DNA of 64,000 bases from contig NZ_JOTP01000008.1 in the NCBI RefSeq assembly GCF_000715205.1, positions 62,001 through 126,000 of the forward strand, written 5' to 3'. The position numbers and the translations under genes were made by a program. The notes under the pieces are model-generated. The model saw only the letters and a list, made by a program, of their open reading frames with translations. It was not told where the DNA came from and ran no database searches. Shown one piece after another: positions 38,520 to 45,990 of this stretch. The DNA comes from Bacillus zhangzhouensis. Lineage in GTDB: Bacteria; Bacillota; Bacilli; Bacillales; Bacillaceae. The first letter of the stretch is position 1. Each line of letters starts with the position of its first letter.

Positions 38520-39704
38520 TTACGCTAAGCGCATAACGTCTCTTGCAATCATCACTTCTTCGTTCGTTGGAATCACGATGACTTTAACAGGAGAGTGCGG
38601 GTAGCTGATGAATGCTTCTTCGCCTCTCATGTTGTTAAGAGATGGATCCCAATATACGCCCATGAATTCTAGACCACGAAGGACACGTGCTCTCACTTCT
38701 GAACTGTTTTCGCCGATTCCAGCTGTGAAGATGATCGCATCTACGCCATTCATTCTCGCTGCATAAGAACCGATGTATTTATGAATACGGCTAGCAAAAA
38801 TATCAAGAGCTACTTCTGCACGGTCGTTTCCTTCTTCTGTTGCTTCTTCGATATCACGAAGGTCACTTGAAAGACCAGACACACCTAAAAGACCACTCTT
38901 CTTATTCAAAGTAGAAAGAACTTCTTCAGCAGTATGTCCTGTTTTCTCCATAATAAATGGAATGAGGGCAGGGTCAATGTTACCTGAACGTGTACCCATC
39001 GCAACACCAGCAAGTGGTGTGAAGCCCATTGATGTATCAATTGATTTTCCGCCTTCTACTGCTGCGATACTCGCACCATTTCCAAGGTGACAAGAAATCA
39101 AACGAAGCTCTTCAAGAGGACGGCCTAATAGCTCTGATGCACGCTCTGTGACGAACTTATGGCTTGTCCCGTGGAATCCGTATTTACGAATACCAAAGTT
39201 TTTGTAGTAGTCGTACGGAAGGCTGTATAGGTAAGACTGCTCTGGCATTGTTTGGTGGAACGCTGTATCGAACACAGCAATCGCTGGTACGTCAGGCAGA
39301 ATTTGTTTGAATGCTTTGATTCCTACAACGTTTGCAGGGTTGTGCAGTGGTGCAAGCTCTGAAAGCTGATCAATCTCATTGATCACTTCATCTGTTAATA
39401 GAACAGAGTCGCTGAACTTTTCTCCACCGTGAACCACACGATGTCCTACGCCATCAATTTCACTAAAGTCTTTAATGATGTTGAATTCAGTTAGTTTTTC
39501 AAGCAGCATTTTCACCGCTACTGCGTGATCTGGAATATCCGTGATTTCTGTTTTCTTTTCTCCATCTACAGAAATCGTAAAGATACTGTTGTCCATTCCG
39601 ATTCTTTCAACAAGACCTTTCGTTAAAACGGTTTCTTCTGGCATGTTGAACAATTGGAATTTAAGAGATGAGCTTCCTGCGTTGATTGCAATAATTTTGG
39701 ACAT
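38520..39704 (-). CDS. ackA: Acetate kinase
   Basis: A 394-residue ASKHA-fold kinase interconverting acetyl phosphate and acetate with ATP, the overflow-metabolism step. Signatures: [16 protein letters not shown] (N-terminal phosphate loop), [55 protein letters not shown] and [14 protein letters not shown] perfect cre and a CodY-like box lie upstream at spacing that fits activation by CcpA and CodY, as known in B. subtilis. Ribosome site AAAAGGAGCGACAAGA. Confidence 0.97.
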   Translation of the reverse strand: MSKIIAINAGSSSLKFQLFNMPEETVLTKGLVERIGMDNSIFTISVDGEKKTEITDIPDHAVAVKMLLEKLTEFNIIKDFSEIDGVGHRVVHGGEKFSDSVLLTDEVINEIDQLSELAPLHNPANVVGIKAFKQILPDVPAIAVFDTAFHQTMPEQSYLYSLPYDYYKNFGIRKYGFHGTSHKFVTERASELLGRPLEELRLISCHLGNGASIAAVEGGKSIDTSMGFTPLAGVAMGTRSGNIDPALIPFIMEKTGHTAEEVLSTLNKKSGLLGVSGLSSDLRDIEEATEEGNDRAEVALDIFASRIHKYIGSYAARMNGVDAIIFTAGIGENSSEVRARVLRGLEFMGVYWDPSLNNMRGEEAFISYPHSPVKVIVIPTNEEVMIARDVMRLA

Positions 39705-39827
39705 TCTTGTCGCTCCTTTTACTCAGTTGTTATATAGGGTTTCACGTTTTTTCCGGTGCTATATTCAACCTGTTTGAATGGGTCTTTTATAGTTTAACGA
39801 TAAGTCCGAAAAATATCTGACTTTTTC

Positions 39828-39911
39828 ATTTAAACATTGAAAACTTTGCATTTCAAGTGCACCATCGAACTGTTATCGCTTACATCAATAAGTCGATATT
39901 TTCTGAATAGT
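39828..39911 (-). promoter_or_regulatory. ackA control region: promoter, CcpA cre and CodY-like box
   Basis: On the minus strand: promoter TTGAAA (39856-39851), 17 bases, TTAAAT (39833-39828), start near 39821. The cre TGTAAGCGATAACA (39884-39871) matches TGWNANCGNTNWCA at all 14 positions and is centred about 56 bases upstream of that start. Further upstream, 39897-39911 matches the CodY motif AATTTTCWGAAAATT at 12 of 15 positions. This order (CodY box, cre, promoter) is the arrangement known for activation of B. subtilis ackA. Confidence 0.78.
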
Positions 39912-39913
39912 AA

Positions 39914-39939
39914 AATAGCCAGAAATCACTCTGGCTATT
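39914..39939 (-). terminator. Terminator of ytxK
   Basis: Perfect 9-bp stem AATAGCCAG/CTGGCTATT (39914-39922 with 39931-39939), with a short T-rich tail (TTTTACTATT) on the minus strand. It abuts the CodY-like box of ackA. Confidence 0.7.
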
Positions 39940-40909
39940 CTTTCGTTTCTTTTTCTTCTATAAACCACTGATCTAATTTTCTCATTACGCCAACCATTGC
40001 TTCCTTCTGTGAGAAAGATGGCAGATTGGCAAACAGCATCCGTTTTGGTGCTTCCAGCCCCTCTTTTTTCTTTTGCATCACAAATAAGCTTTTGGCGTGC
40101 TTTTTGTCTTTGAACATGGAGACTGGCAGCTGAATTAAAGCATTCATATAAGCATGATCTTTGATGAAATCCTTTAATTGCACACTTTCTTTTCCTTCAA
40201 ACAAATCGTTTGGAATGATGAAGAATAGGAAGCCGCCTTCTTTCGTGTAACGAAGGCTTTGTTCAATGAATAAATAATGCGCAAAGGCATGTCCTTCTTT
40301 TGCCTTTAATTCATAGTCGGCTGCACGCTCATCATTTGGGTAATAGCCGACTGGAAGGCTGCATACCGTGACATCTGCCGGTGAGATGAGCAGCGGATCA
40401 AGGCTGTCCTGATGGAAAAGCTCCACTTCTTTTTCTTCTAAATTCGCCTGTGCCCAAGCAATTTTAATCAGCACATCATCAATTTCAGAGGCAAACCCGC
40501 GCTTTGTTTCTGCAGTGAGATTGTTTAAGACAGCAAGCAGTAAGTTTCCTGTTCCCGCTGCTGGGTCAAAGACAACAAGCTCTTTTTGTCCTTCTAAAAA
40601 TTTATTGACCAAATAGCTGACAAACAGTCCAATCGTATCTGGCGTCATTTGACGGTTTGGATGGGAAATATCCTTTTGTCCTTTCAATACGGCGAGCTGA
40701 AACGCTTTACGAATCTGCTCATGATCATAAGAGGCAAAATCGGCTTTCTCTATTAAGTCCTTCAGTAAACCGTTGCGATCATTTGCCTGGAAAAAGCCTT
40801 CTCCTGCTTCTGCCAATGCTTCAATATAGGAAATGCTTTGGTCTTTTTTTAATCGAATAGAAGCTGTATCGAGCAGCTCAAAAATCGTACTTACTTGATC
40901 TTTCTGCAA
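39935..40909 (-). CDS. ytxK: Class I SAM-dependent methyltransferase-like protein YtxK
   Basis: A 324-residue protein with the fold of N6-adenine DNA methylases: helical N-domain (about 1-90), SAM motif I VVFDPAAGTGNLLLAVLN near residue 115, and later FLFFIIPNDLFEG. Where such enzymes have NPPY/F it has CSLPVGYYP, so the base-flipping catalytic motif is missing. Its start is a TTG at 40909 following GAGGAGAGAAAAGCA. The location next to ackA is conserved in bacilli. Target and activity are unknown. Confidence 0.83.
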   Translation of the reverse strand: MQKDQVSTIFELLDTASIRLKKDQSISYIEALAEAGEGFFQANDRNGLLKDLIEKADFASYDHEQIRKAFQLAVLKGQKDISHPNRQMTPDTIGLFVSYLVNKFLEGQKELVVFDPAAGTGNLLLAVLNNLTAETKRGFASEIDDVLIKIAWAQANLEEKEVELFHQDSLDPLLISPADVTVCSLPVGYYPNDERAADYELKAKEGHAFAHYLFIEQSLRYTKEGGFLFFIIPNDLFEGKESVQLKDFIKDHAYMNALIQLPVSMFKDKKHAKSLFVMQKKKEGLEAPKRMLFANLPSFSQKEAMVGVMRKLDQWFIEEKETKE

Positions 40910-40955
40910 TGCTTTTCTCTCCTCGCTTTGTTAAAAGCTATATGTTCTCATTGAA

Positions 40956-40984
40956 AAGAGCCCCAGTATGAAGCCGGAGCTCTT
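40956..40984 (-). terminator. Terminator of tpx
   Basis: AAGAGC (40956-40961) pairs with GCTCTT (40979-40984), with inner CCC/GG pairing, followed by TTTTC on the minus strand. Confidence 0.7.
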
Positions 40985-40997
40985 GTCGATGCTGCTT

Positions 40998-41498
40998 TTA
41001 TAACAGTGATTTTGCAGCTTCAATGGCTTTTTCATAATTTGGATGATTCGTTGCTTCGCTTACGTATTCAGTGTAGACCACTTTTCCGCTCGGGTCTAAT
41101 ACGAAGACTGCGCGCGCCAATAGACGCAATTCTTTCATATATACACCGAATGCTTCACCAAATGACATATCTCTGTGATCAGATAATGTTTCGACATTTT
41201 CAATTCCGTTTGCCCCGCACCAGCGTGCTTGTGCAAATGGAAGGTCTGCACTAATTGTATAGATATTGACCGGACCTAAACCGGCTGCCTCTTCATTGAA
41301 ACGTCTTGTTTGTGCGTCACACACACCTGTATCAATAGAAGGAATCACTGAGATGATCGTCACTTTTCCTGTTAAATCTGAAAGTGAAACTTCCCCTAGT
41401 GAGTTCGTTAATACCGTAAAATCAGGAGCCTGCTCGCCTACTTTCACTTCATTTCCTACAAGCGTGACAGAACTCCCTTTAAATGTGATCGATGCCAA
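40998..41498 (-). CDS. tpx: Thiol peroxidase Tpx
   Basis: A 166-residue atypical 2-Cys peroxiredoxin reducing hydroperoxides with thioredoxin. The peroxidatic Cys is in SIDTGVCDAQTRRFNEEA and the resolving Cys in ADLPFAQARWCGANG. Starts at a TTG (41498) with GGGAGG about 9 bases upstream, giving MASITFKGSSVTLVGNEVKVG. Spx/PerR-type control is known for B. subtilis tpx, but no operator was recognised here. A palindrome-rich 300-base region separates it from ytfJ. Confidence 0.95.
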   Translation of the reverse strand: MASITFKGSSVTLVGNEVKVGEQAPDFTVLTNSLGEVSLSDLTGKVTIISVIPSIDTGVCDAQTRRFNEEAAGLGPVNIYTISADLPFAQARWCGANGIENVETLSDHRDMSFGEAFGVYMKELRLLARAVFVLDPSGKVVYTEYVSEATNHPNYEKAIEAAKSLL

Positions 41499-41578
41499 AA
41501 CAATTCCTCCCTTATCAAATGTATGGTTCTATCATAGTAGAGAAAGCAAAAAACTGCAAAGCCTAATCGTCCATTTTG

Positions 41579-41609
41579 AAAAAAAAGTTAGCTGCAGCGC
41601 AGCTAACTT
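41579..41609 (-). terminator. Terminator, first of two near-identical hairpins
   Basis: Perfect 11-bp stem AAGTTAGCTGC/GCAGCTAACTT (41585-41595 with 41599-41609) with a 3-base loop, followed on the minus strand by a run of Ts. Its position fits termination of ytfI-ytfJ transcripts. The same 25-base sequence recurs at 41785-41809 with one change. Confidence 0.8.
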
Positions 41610-41618
41610 CAGATTGTT

Positions 41619-41657
41619 GACAAAGGGCTAAAATGATCTTTATTTTAGCCCTTTGTC
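41619..41657. repeat. Perfect 16-bp inverted repeat
   Basis: GACAAAGGGCTAAAAT (41619-41634) and its exact complement (41642-41657) flank a 7-base loop. On the plus strand a short T-rich stretch (TTCTTTTC) follows; on the minus strand there is no T run. Confidence 0.85.
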
Positions 41658-41664
41658 TTCTTTT

Positions 41665-41784
41665 CAGCGTGATAGAAAACCTTTGAAGTCTAGGAAGGAC
41701 GAGCATCGGAGCGGAGCGAATTTGACATTCGTGAGCACCGGCGCGCAGGACTGACAACGAATGCGAGGGTTTGTCTACACGCTG
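41665..41784. repeat. Dispersed palindromic repeat, copy B (120 bp)
   Basis: Begins CAGCGTGATAGAAAACC and ends GGTTTGTCTACACGCTG. It shares both ends and internal blocks with copy A (30923-31002) but has about 40 extra bases between GACGAGCA and CAGGA. The terminal pairing differs between copies in a compensating way (CAGCGTG/CACGCTG here, CAGTATG/CATGCTG in copy A). Confidence 0.8.
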
Positions 41785-41809
41785 AAGTTAACTGCAGCGC
41801 AGCTAACTT
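41785..41809 (-). repeat. Second copy of the 25-base hairpin sequence
   Basis: Identical to 41585-41609 except for one base (AAGTTAACTGC instead of AAGTTAGCTGC in the first arm) and displaced by exactly 200 bases. It lies directly after the ytfJ stop and has no T tail. Confidence 0.75.
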
Positions 41810-41810
41810 T

Positions 41811-42263
41811 TTAAAGGTCTATGTCATCTAGTTTTCGTTCTTTGTGGCGGTGCTCCCGTTCATCTTTCTTAAACATGTGCTGAAGACGTTCAATTGCTTG
41901 AGGAGCAGAATCCAATATTTTATCAAGCAGATGTGTATGTTCATCCAAATGAAGCATTCGAACTCCGTTTGTTCCCACAATTAAGAAGGCTATTGGTGTA
42001 ATGGATACCCCGCCGCCGCTTCCGCCGCCAAATGGGAGTCTCGGTTCTTTTCGTTCTTGTTCATCAGAACGTTTTTCTTTCTTTTGATTCCCGTTAAATT
42101 CACTGCCGCCGGCTGCAAATCCAAAACCGACCTTTGACACAGTGAGAATGACACTGCCGTCAGGGGTTTCGACTGGATCGCCGATGATCGTATTCACATC
42201 TATCATTTCTTTTAAGTTTTCCATCGCTGTCTTCATCAGACCTTGGATTGGATGATCTGCCAT
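41811..42263 (-). CDS. ytfJ: GerW family spore protein YtfJ
   Basis: A 150-residue protein of the YtfJ/GerW sporulation family. It begins MADHPIQGLMKTAMENLKEMIDVNTIIGDPVETPDGSVILTVSKVGFGFAAGGSEF, the family core, followed by a charged linker and a Gly-rich turn (LPFGGGSGGGVSITPIAFLIV). The C-terminus (about 125-150) is highly charged. B. subtilis YtfJ is a forespore protein. It follows ytfI by 14 bases; the two form an operon. Ribosome site GGAGGAACCCGAAA. Confidence 0.92.
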   Translation of the reverse strand: MADHPIQGLMKTAMENLKEMIDVNTIIGDPVETPDGSVILTVSKVGFGFAAGGSEFNGNQKKEKRSDEQERKEPRLPFGGGSGGGVSITPIAFLIVGTNGVRMLHLDEHTHLLDKILDSAPQAIERLQHMFKKDEREHRHKERKLDDIDL

Positions 42264-42277
42264 TTTCGGGTTCCTCC

Positions 42278-42967
42278 TTAAACAGATGATTCATTCTTCG
42301 TTGCTTGAAGAGAGGCACTTTTTCTCGCCTTTCTTCCTTTTAACCAATGGACAAGTAATCGAATGGCTGCAAGCATAGCATGTCCAATACGAAAATAAGC
42401 TATACATGTAAATTGGGTCTGTGACACATTGTGCTGAAAGGCAGGAATGACTTCATATACCGGTTTATGCTTAAAGGTGAGATGCTCCTGCATAAAAGCA
42501 AGCAGTGCTCCTTTGACTGACCACACGCCGCCGGCGGCTACACCAGTTAAAGCCGCGTCATGAAAGCCGATCCATGTCGACCAGTGAAACGATACAATTT
42601 TGATGTGAATGAAGAACTTGCGTATGATCCGGTTTAGATCGACTATCTCTTTTGTAATACGTTCCATTTGATGAAGGATTTCCTTCACATCACGTTTTCC
42701 CACTTTTTTATGCATGGATTCTTTTTCGTGACTAGGCGTTTTGGAGCTAGCCATTTTCTTTTCACGAATATCAATCGTTTGATCTTCCGGATTCACTCTC
42801 ACCATCGGAATCTCTTTTTTGAGTCTCACCATTCCATATAAGGTAATGACCTTCAGCGCAATGTGGTCATTGTCATTTGCATGTGAATACTCCAATGAAA
42901 TGGTCACTTTCATGAAGACCAATAAGATCACAAGAAACAAAAAAGCTGCGATCCAAACGTAAAGCAC
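42278..42967 (-). CDS. ytfI: DUF2953 family membrane protein YtfI
   Basis: A protein of 229 residues beginning with one membrane helix (LYVWIAAFLFLVILLVFMKVTISLEY) and ending in a basic soluble part; a second hydrophobic patch is near 175-205 (AYFRIGHAMLAAIRLLVHWL). It matches the DUF2953 family that accompanies ytfJ in bacilli. The start is assigned to a GTG at 42967, about 11 bases from GGAGG; an ATG upstream would lengthen it by 24 residues without a good ribosome site. Probable role in sporulation by linkage with ytfJ. Confidence 0.78.
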   Translation of the reverse strand: MLYVWIAAFLFLVILLVFMKVTISLEYSHANDNDHIALKVITLYGMVRLKKEIPMVRVNPEDQTIDIREKKMASSKTPSHEKESMHKKVGKRDVKEILHQMERITKEIVDLNRIIRKFFIHIKIVSFHWSTWIGFHDAALTGVAAGGVWSVKGALLAFMQEHLTFKHKPVYEVIPAFQHNVSQTQFTCIAYFRIGHAMLAAIRLLVHWLKGRKARKSASLQATKNESSV

Positions 42968-43044
42968 TGTGCTCACTTCCTCCGTAACAAATGATGCTTC
43001 CCCTACGATTATGGCTCTCATTCTGGATTTTATACCCAATCATC

Positions 43045-43078
43045 AAAAAAGAGTTTGACCGGTACCCGGCCAAACTCT
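43045..43078 (-). terminator. Terminator of sppA-yteJ
   Basis: AGAGTTTG (43050-43057) pairs with CAAACTCT (43071-43078), with inner CCGG pairing, followed by six Ts on the minus strand. Confidence 0.88.
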
Positions 43079-43085
43079 CTCTGAA

Positions 43086-43610
43086 TTATATGTTTGATTC
43101 TGTTTTTTCATATAGATGTTCATGGACAACCACCGTATCAGCAAAGTAGTCGTGAACCCCTTGCTTTTTCGGTGAGAACCCAACAACAGCATAGAGAACA
43201 AAAAGCGTATTAATATATCGTCCCACAATTTCTCTAAAGAAAATGACATCCCATGTCAGTTGCTTCTCAGGCTGAAGGGAGACCACTTTGATCCCAAACA
43301 CCATCTTGCCGAGTGTTTGATGAAAGATTTTCGTCATGATGGCGAAATAAAGGAGGAAAACAATCGTCGTTGTGACGGAAAATGGAGAAAACCATCCGCC
43401 TCCTTTTGACCAGCCAAACAGACTAAAGATTGGAGAAACCGTCAAATGGTTAACACCCCAAACGACGAGCCAATCAAGGATAAACGCCCAAAATCTAATC
43501 CAAAAACCTGCAAAGGCCTGCGCTTCAATTGAAGCGCGCTTCGCAAAGGAGGGCTTCAATTCTTCCTGCTGGCTGCGGCTTTCGCTTACTTCATCGAATG
43601 TAGAATCCAT
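43086..43610 (-). CDS. yteJ: RDD family membrane protein YteJ
   Basis: A 174-residue protein with an Arg/Asp-containing RDD domain: AGFWIRFWAFILDWLVVWGVNHL (helix 1 with R and D), a second helix FLLYFAIMTKIFHQTLGKMVFGIKVVSL, and a third near 138-155. It lies 14 bases downstream of sppA. In B. subtilis the sppA-yteJ pair is induced by sigma-W and YteJ modulates SppA, contributing to lantibiotic resistance; that function is by orthology. Ribosome site AAAGGAGGG. Confidence 0.9.
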   Translation of the reverse strand: MDSTFDEVSESRSQQEELKPSFAKRASIEAQAFAGFWIRFWAFILDWLVVWGVNHLTVSPIFSLFGWSKGGGWFSPFSVTTTIVFLLYFAIMTKIFHQTLGKMVFGIKVVSLQPEKQLTWDVIFFREIVGRYINTLFVLYAVVGFSPKKQGVHDYFADTVVVHEHLYEKTESNI

Positions 43611-43624
43611 CTATGATCCCTCCT

Positions 43625-44626
43625 TTATTTTGAATAGAGATACATCGGTTTAGACCCGTTTGAGCCAGCCAGTGTTTCTTTTAAATTCAGAAAATCAATT
43701 TCGCTTTTAAAGAGCTTGCTTGCACTCATATTGAGGAGAGAGTTCCAGCCAAAGCTTTGAGAATAGCTGATGACTTTTGCCCCTTTTAAGCCTTTTTCAT
43801 TTTTCTTCATCGCTTTTAGTGCATCTTCATAGTATCCAAGCTCATCCACTAACCCGTTAGACTTCGCCTGTGTTCCGTCATATACTCGGCCATCGGCAAT
43901 TTTCTTGACGTCCTGTTTAGACATACCGCGTCCTTCAGAAATGACTTTGACAAAGCCTTCATAGGAGTTGTCGACCATGCTTTGCATGATGTCGCGCTCA
44001 TCCTTTGTCATATCACGATTTGGAGACATAATATCTTTGAATTTCCCGCTCTTAATCGTTTCATATTTAATGCCTAAATTATCCGCCAGCTTTGAATAAT
44101 TCAAACTTTGCATGATCACGCCTAGAGAACCTGTTAATGTTTCAGGTGAAGCAAAGATTTTCTTCGCTGGTGTCGACACATAATAACCGCCAGAAGCTGC
44201 CATTGATCCCATGGAGACGTAAATCGGCTTCTTCGCTTTTTTCACTTCTTCTAATTTTTTATGTATTTCAGCACTTTCATAGACACCACCGCCAGGAGAG
44301 TTCACTCGCAGCAGTACACCTTTTACAGAGGCATCCTCTTTTGCTTTATCTAGTTCTTTTAAGAAAGCACGATGATCATACGCTTCTCCGCCTAAAAGGC
44401 TTGATGCACCCCCGTTATCTTGAATGGTTCCATTAATCTCAAGAACAGCAATTTTACCTGCACCGCTTCCGTCCTCTAGTACCTTCTCTTCTATTTCATC
44501 CCCGAATTGATAGCTCATTTTATTATCATTGAAGTTTTCGAACAAGGCCATCGTGACACTGATCACCATTGAACATCCGAAAACACCGAGTGCAATGATT
44601 AAGGCTACCCATCTTTTCGCATTCAT
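43625..44626 (-). CDS. sppA: Signal peptide peptidase SppA
   Basis: A 333-residue membrane-anchored Ser/Lys protease (helix at about 5-28). The catalytic Ser145 is in [12 protein letters not shown] and the Lys (about 197) in [27 protein letters not shown] forms part of the oxyanion and substrate groove. It degrades leftover signal peptides and membrane peptides and in B. subtilis helps resist lantibiotics. A perfect sigma-W promoter is present upstream. Ribosome site AAGGAGGAGAAAGAG precedes the ATG. Confidence 0.96.
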   Translation of the reverse strand: MNAKRWVALIIALGVFGCSMVISVTMALFENFNDNKMSYQFGDEIEEKVLEDGSGAGKIAVLEINGTIQDNGGASSLLGGEAYDHRAFLKELDKAKEDASVKGVLLRVNSPGGGVYESAEIHKKLEEVKKAKKPIYVSMGSMAASGGYYVSTPAKKIFASPETLTGSLGVIMQSLNYSKLADNLGIKYETIKSGKFKDIMSPNRDMTKDERDIMQSMVDNSYEGFVKVISEGRGMSKQDVKKIADGRVYDGTQAKSNGLVDELGYYEDALKAMKKNEKGLKGAKVISYSQSFGWNSLLNMSASKLFKSEIDFLNLKETLAGSNGSKPMYLYSK

Positions 44627-45073
44627 CTCTTTCTCCTCCTTTTTTGTCTCACTTCATTCATACGAATATTCACATGAAATGTTTCACAGGAATTGTGGTT
44701 TTTTTACATTTCATTTCAACATATGATAGCACCTATCTTAAATGACGATCAACTTTACATCGTCTACTATCAGAAGCTCATGACGAGAAATTGGTTTTTT
44801 TATCCTCTCCCTACACCTAATAGTCTAGAGGTTCACCACAACAAAACACCCAAACCATTCTTTCATTAGAACACAGCTATTCAATTATGCTCAAAGATAG
44901 CCATTTCAAATCACTTACATCGACTCATTTCTAAAAAGCGAATCCTATCATAATTGGCGTCTTTCTAATGTTTTTACTTTCATATGAAAAAAGTGTAAAA
45001 TGTGAGCAAGGGTTTTACATGTAAGCCCTTTAATATTGGAAATCTATTTTTGACAACAAAGGGGAGAACGTCA
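44627..45073. other. Intergenic region between divergent sppA and nadF
   Basis: Holds the sigma-W promoter of sppA near its left end and, at the right end, a plus-strand promoter TTTACT (44973-44978), 17 bases, TAAAAT (44996-45001) for the NAD kinase gene, followed by a leader containing an imperfect hairpin (AAGGG...CCCTT, 45009-45031). The 270 bases in between (44700-44970) show no reading frame or structure I can support. Confidence 0.6.
44661..44686 (-). promoter_or_regulatory. Sigma-W promoter of sppA-yteJ
   Basis: On the minus strand TGAAAC (44686-44681), exactly 16 bases, CGTA (44664-44661): the full sigma-W consensus with ideal spacing, about 35 bases upstream of the sppA start. sppA is a known sigma-W gene in B. 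subtilis. Confidence 0.88.
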
Positions 45074-45877
45074 ATGACAGACAATCGTCGCAATGTATTT
45101 TTCTTTTACAAAAAAGATCATGAATTGGATGGACACATTTCTTCTCTGGAGAAGCTCGCTACTGAACAAGGCTTTCAAGTCGTAAAGCGTGCAGAAGATG
45201 CCCATATTATTGCTTCAATTGGCGGAGATGGCACATTCCTTCAAGCAGTCCGCAAAACGAATTTCCGTGATGACTGCTTGTATGTAGGGGTATCAAAAAC
45301 AGAGAATTCGCATTTATACTGCGATTTTTCAATAGAACATTTTGATAAAATGATTGATGCCATGAACACCGAACAGATTGAAGTGAGAAAATATCCGATC
45401 ATCGATGTAAGCGTTGACAGTACAAACCAGTTCCATTGCTTGAACGAGCTGTCGATCCGCTCTAGCATCATTAAAACATTTGTCATCGATGTATATATAG
45501 ATGATTTTCACTTTGAAACGTTTAGAGGCGACGGGATGATTATTTCCACTCCAACCGGCTCAACGGCCTACAATAAATCCGTAAACGGCGCCGTGGTTGA
45601 TCCGATGCTCCCTTGTATGCAAGTGACAGAGCTTGCATCGCTTAATAACAACTCGTACCGTACGCTTGGCGCTCCTTTCATTTTAAGTAGTGACCGCAAG
45701 CTGACGCTAAAGGTCGTGCAGGACGGAAACGACCATCCAATTATCGGGCTAGATAATGAAGCGCTCGGCACAAAACACGTCAAACAAATTGACATCGGCC
45801 TTTCAGGAAAAGTGATTAAAACGGTGAAATTAAAAGACAACTCATACTGGGAAAAAGTCAAACGCAGATTCCTTTAA
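45074..45877 (+). CDS. nadF: NAD kinase (second Bacillus type, NadF2/YtdI)
   Basis: A 267-residue NAD kinase. The GGDGT motif (ASIGGDGTFLQAVRKT) and the NE/S motif (FHCLNELSIRSS) are present, as is GDGMIISTPTGSTAYNKSVNGAVVDP. It phosphorylates NAD to NADP. The start at 45074 (MTDNRRNVFFFYKKD) is 5-8 bases after AAAGGGGAG and matches the B. subtilis YtdI start; an upstream ATG would add 24 residues. It is transcribed divergently from sppA and ends in its own terminator. Confidence 0.94.
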   Translation: MTDNRRNVFFFYKKDHELDGHISSLEKLATEQGFQVVKRAEDAHIIASIGGDGTFLQAVRKTNFRDDCLYVGVSKTENSHLYCDFSIEHFDKMIDAMNTEQIEVRKYPIIDVSVDSTNQFHCLNELSIRSSIIKTFVIDVYIDDFHFETFRGDGMIISTPTGSTAYNKSVNGAVVDPMLPCMQVTELASLNNNSYRTLGAPFILSSDRKLTLKVVQDGNDHPIIGLDNEALGTKHVKQIDIGLSGKVIKTVKLKDNSYWEKVKRRFL

Positions 45878-45879
45878 TC

Positions 45880-45908
45880 AAAAAGCTCCTATATGGGGCT
45901 TTTTTTAT
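45880..45908 (+). terminator. Terminator of nadF
   Basis: AAAAAGCTCC pairs with GGGGCTTTTT (45880-45889 with 45896-45905, one wobble), followed by more Ts. Confidence 0.85.
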
Positions 45909-45990
45909 GTCTTTTCATTCAAGGTCATGGTGTCTTTGAAAAGATATGGTATGATGTCACAAGTATGAATGTACGAAAAAGGAGAACACG

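Larger units (their letters stand above)
41499..41810. other. Palindrome-rich intergenic region between ytfJ and tpx
   Basis: No gene is supported. It holds, from left to right, a T-tailed hairpin (41579-41609), a perfect 16-bp stem-loop (41619-41657), repeat copy B (41665-41784) and a second copy of the first hairpin sequence (41785-41809). About three quarters of the region is in these structures. Confidence 0.8.

Noticed and set aside
41499-41810. CRISPR-like array between ytfJ and tpx
   Set aside because: Only two copies of one hairpin 200 bases apart, without regular spacers or cas genes; these are terminator-like palindromes.
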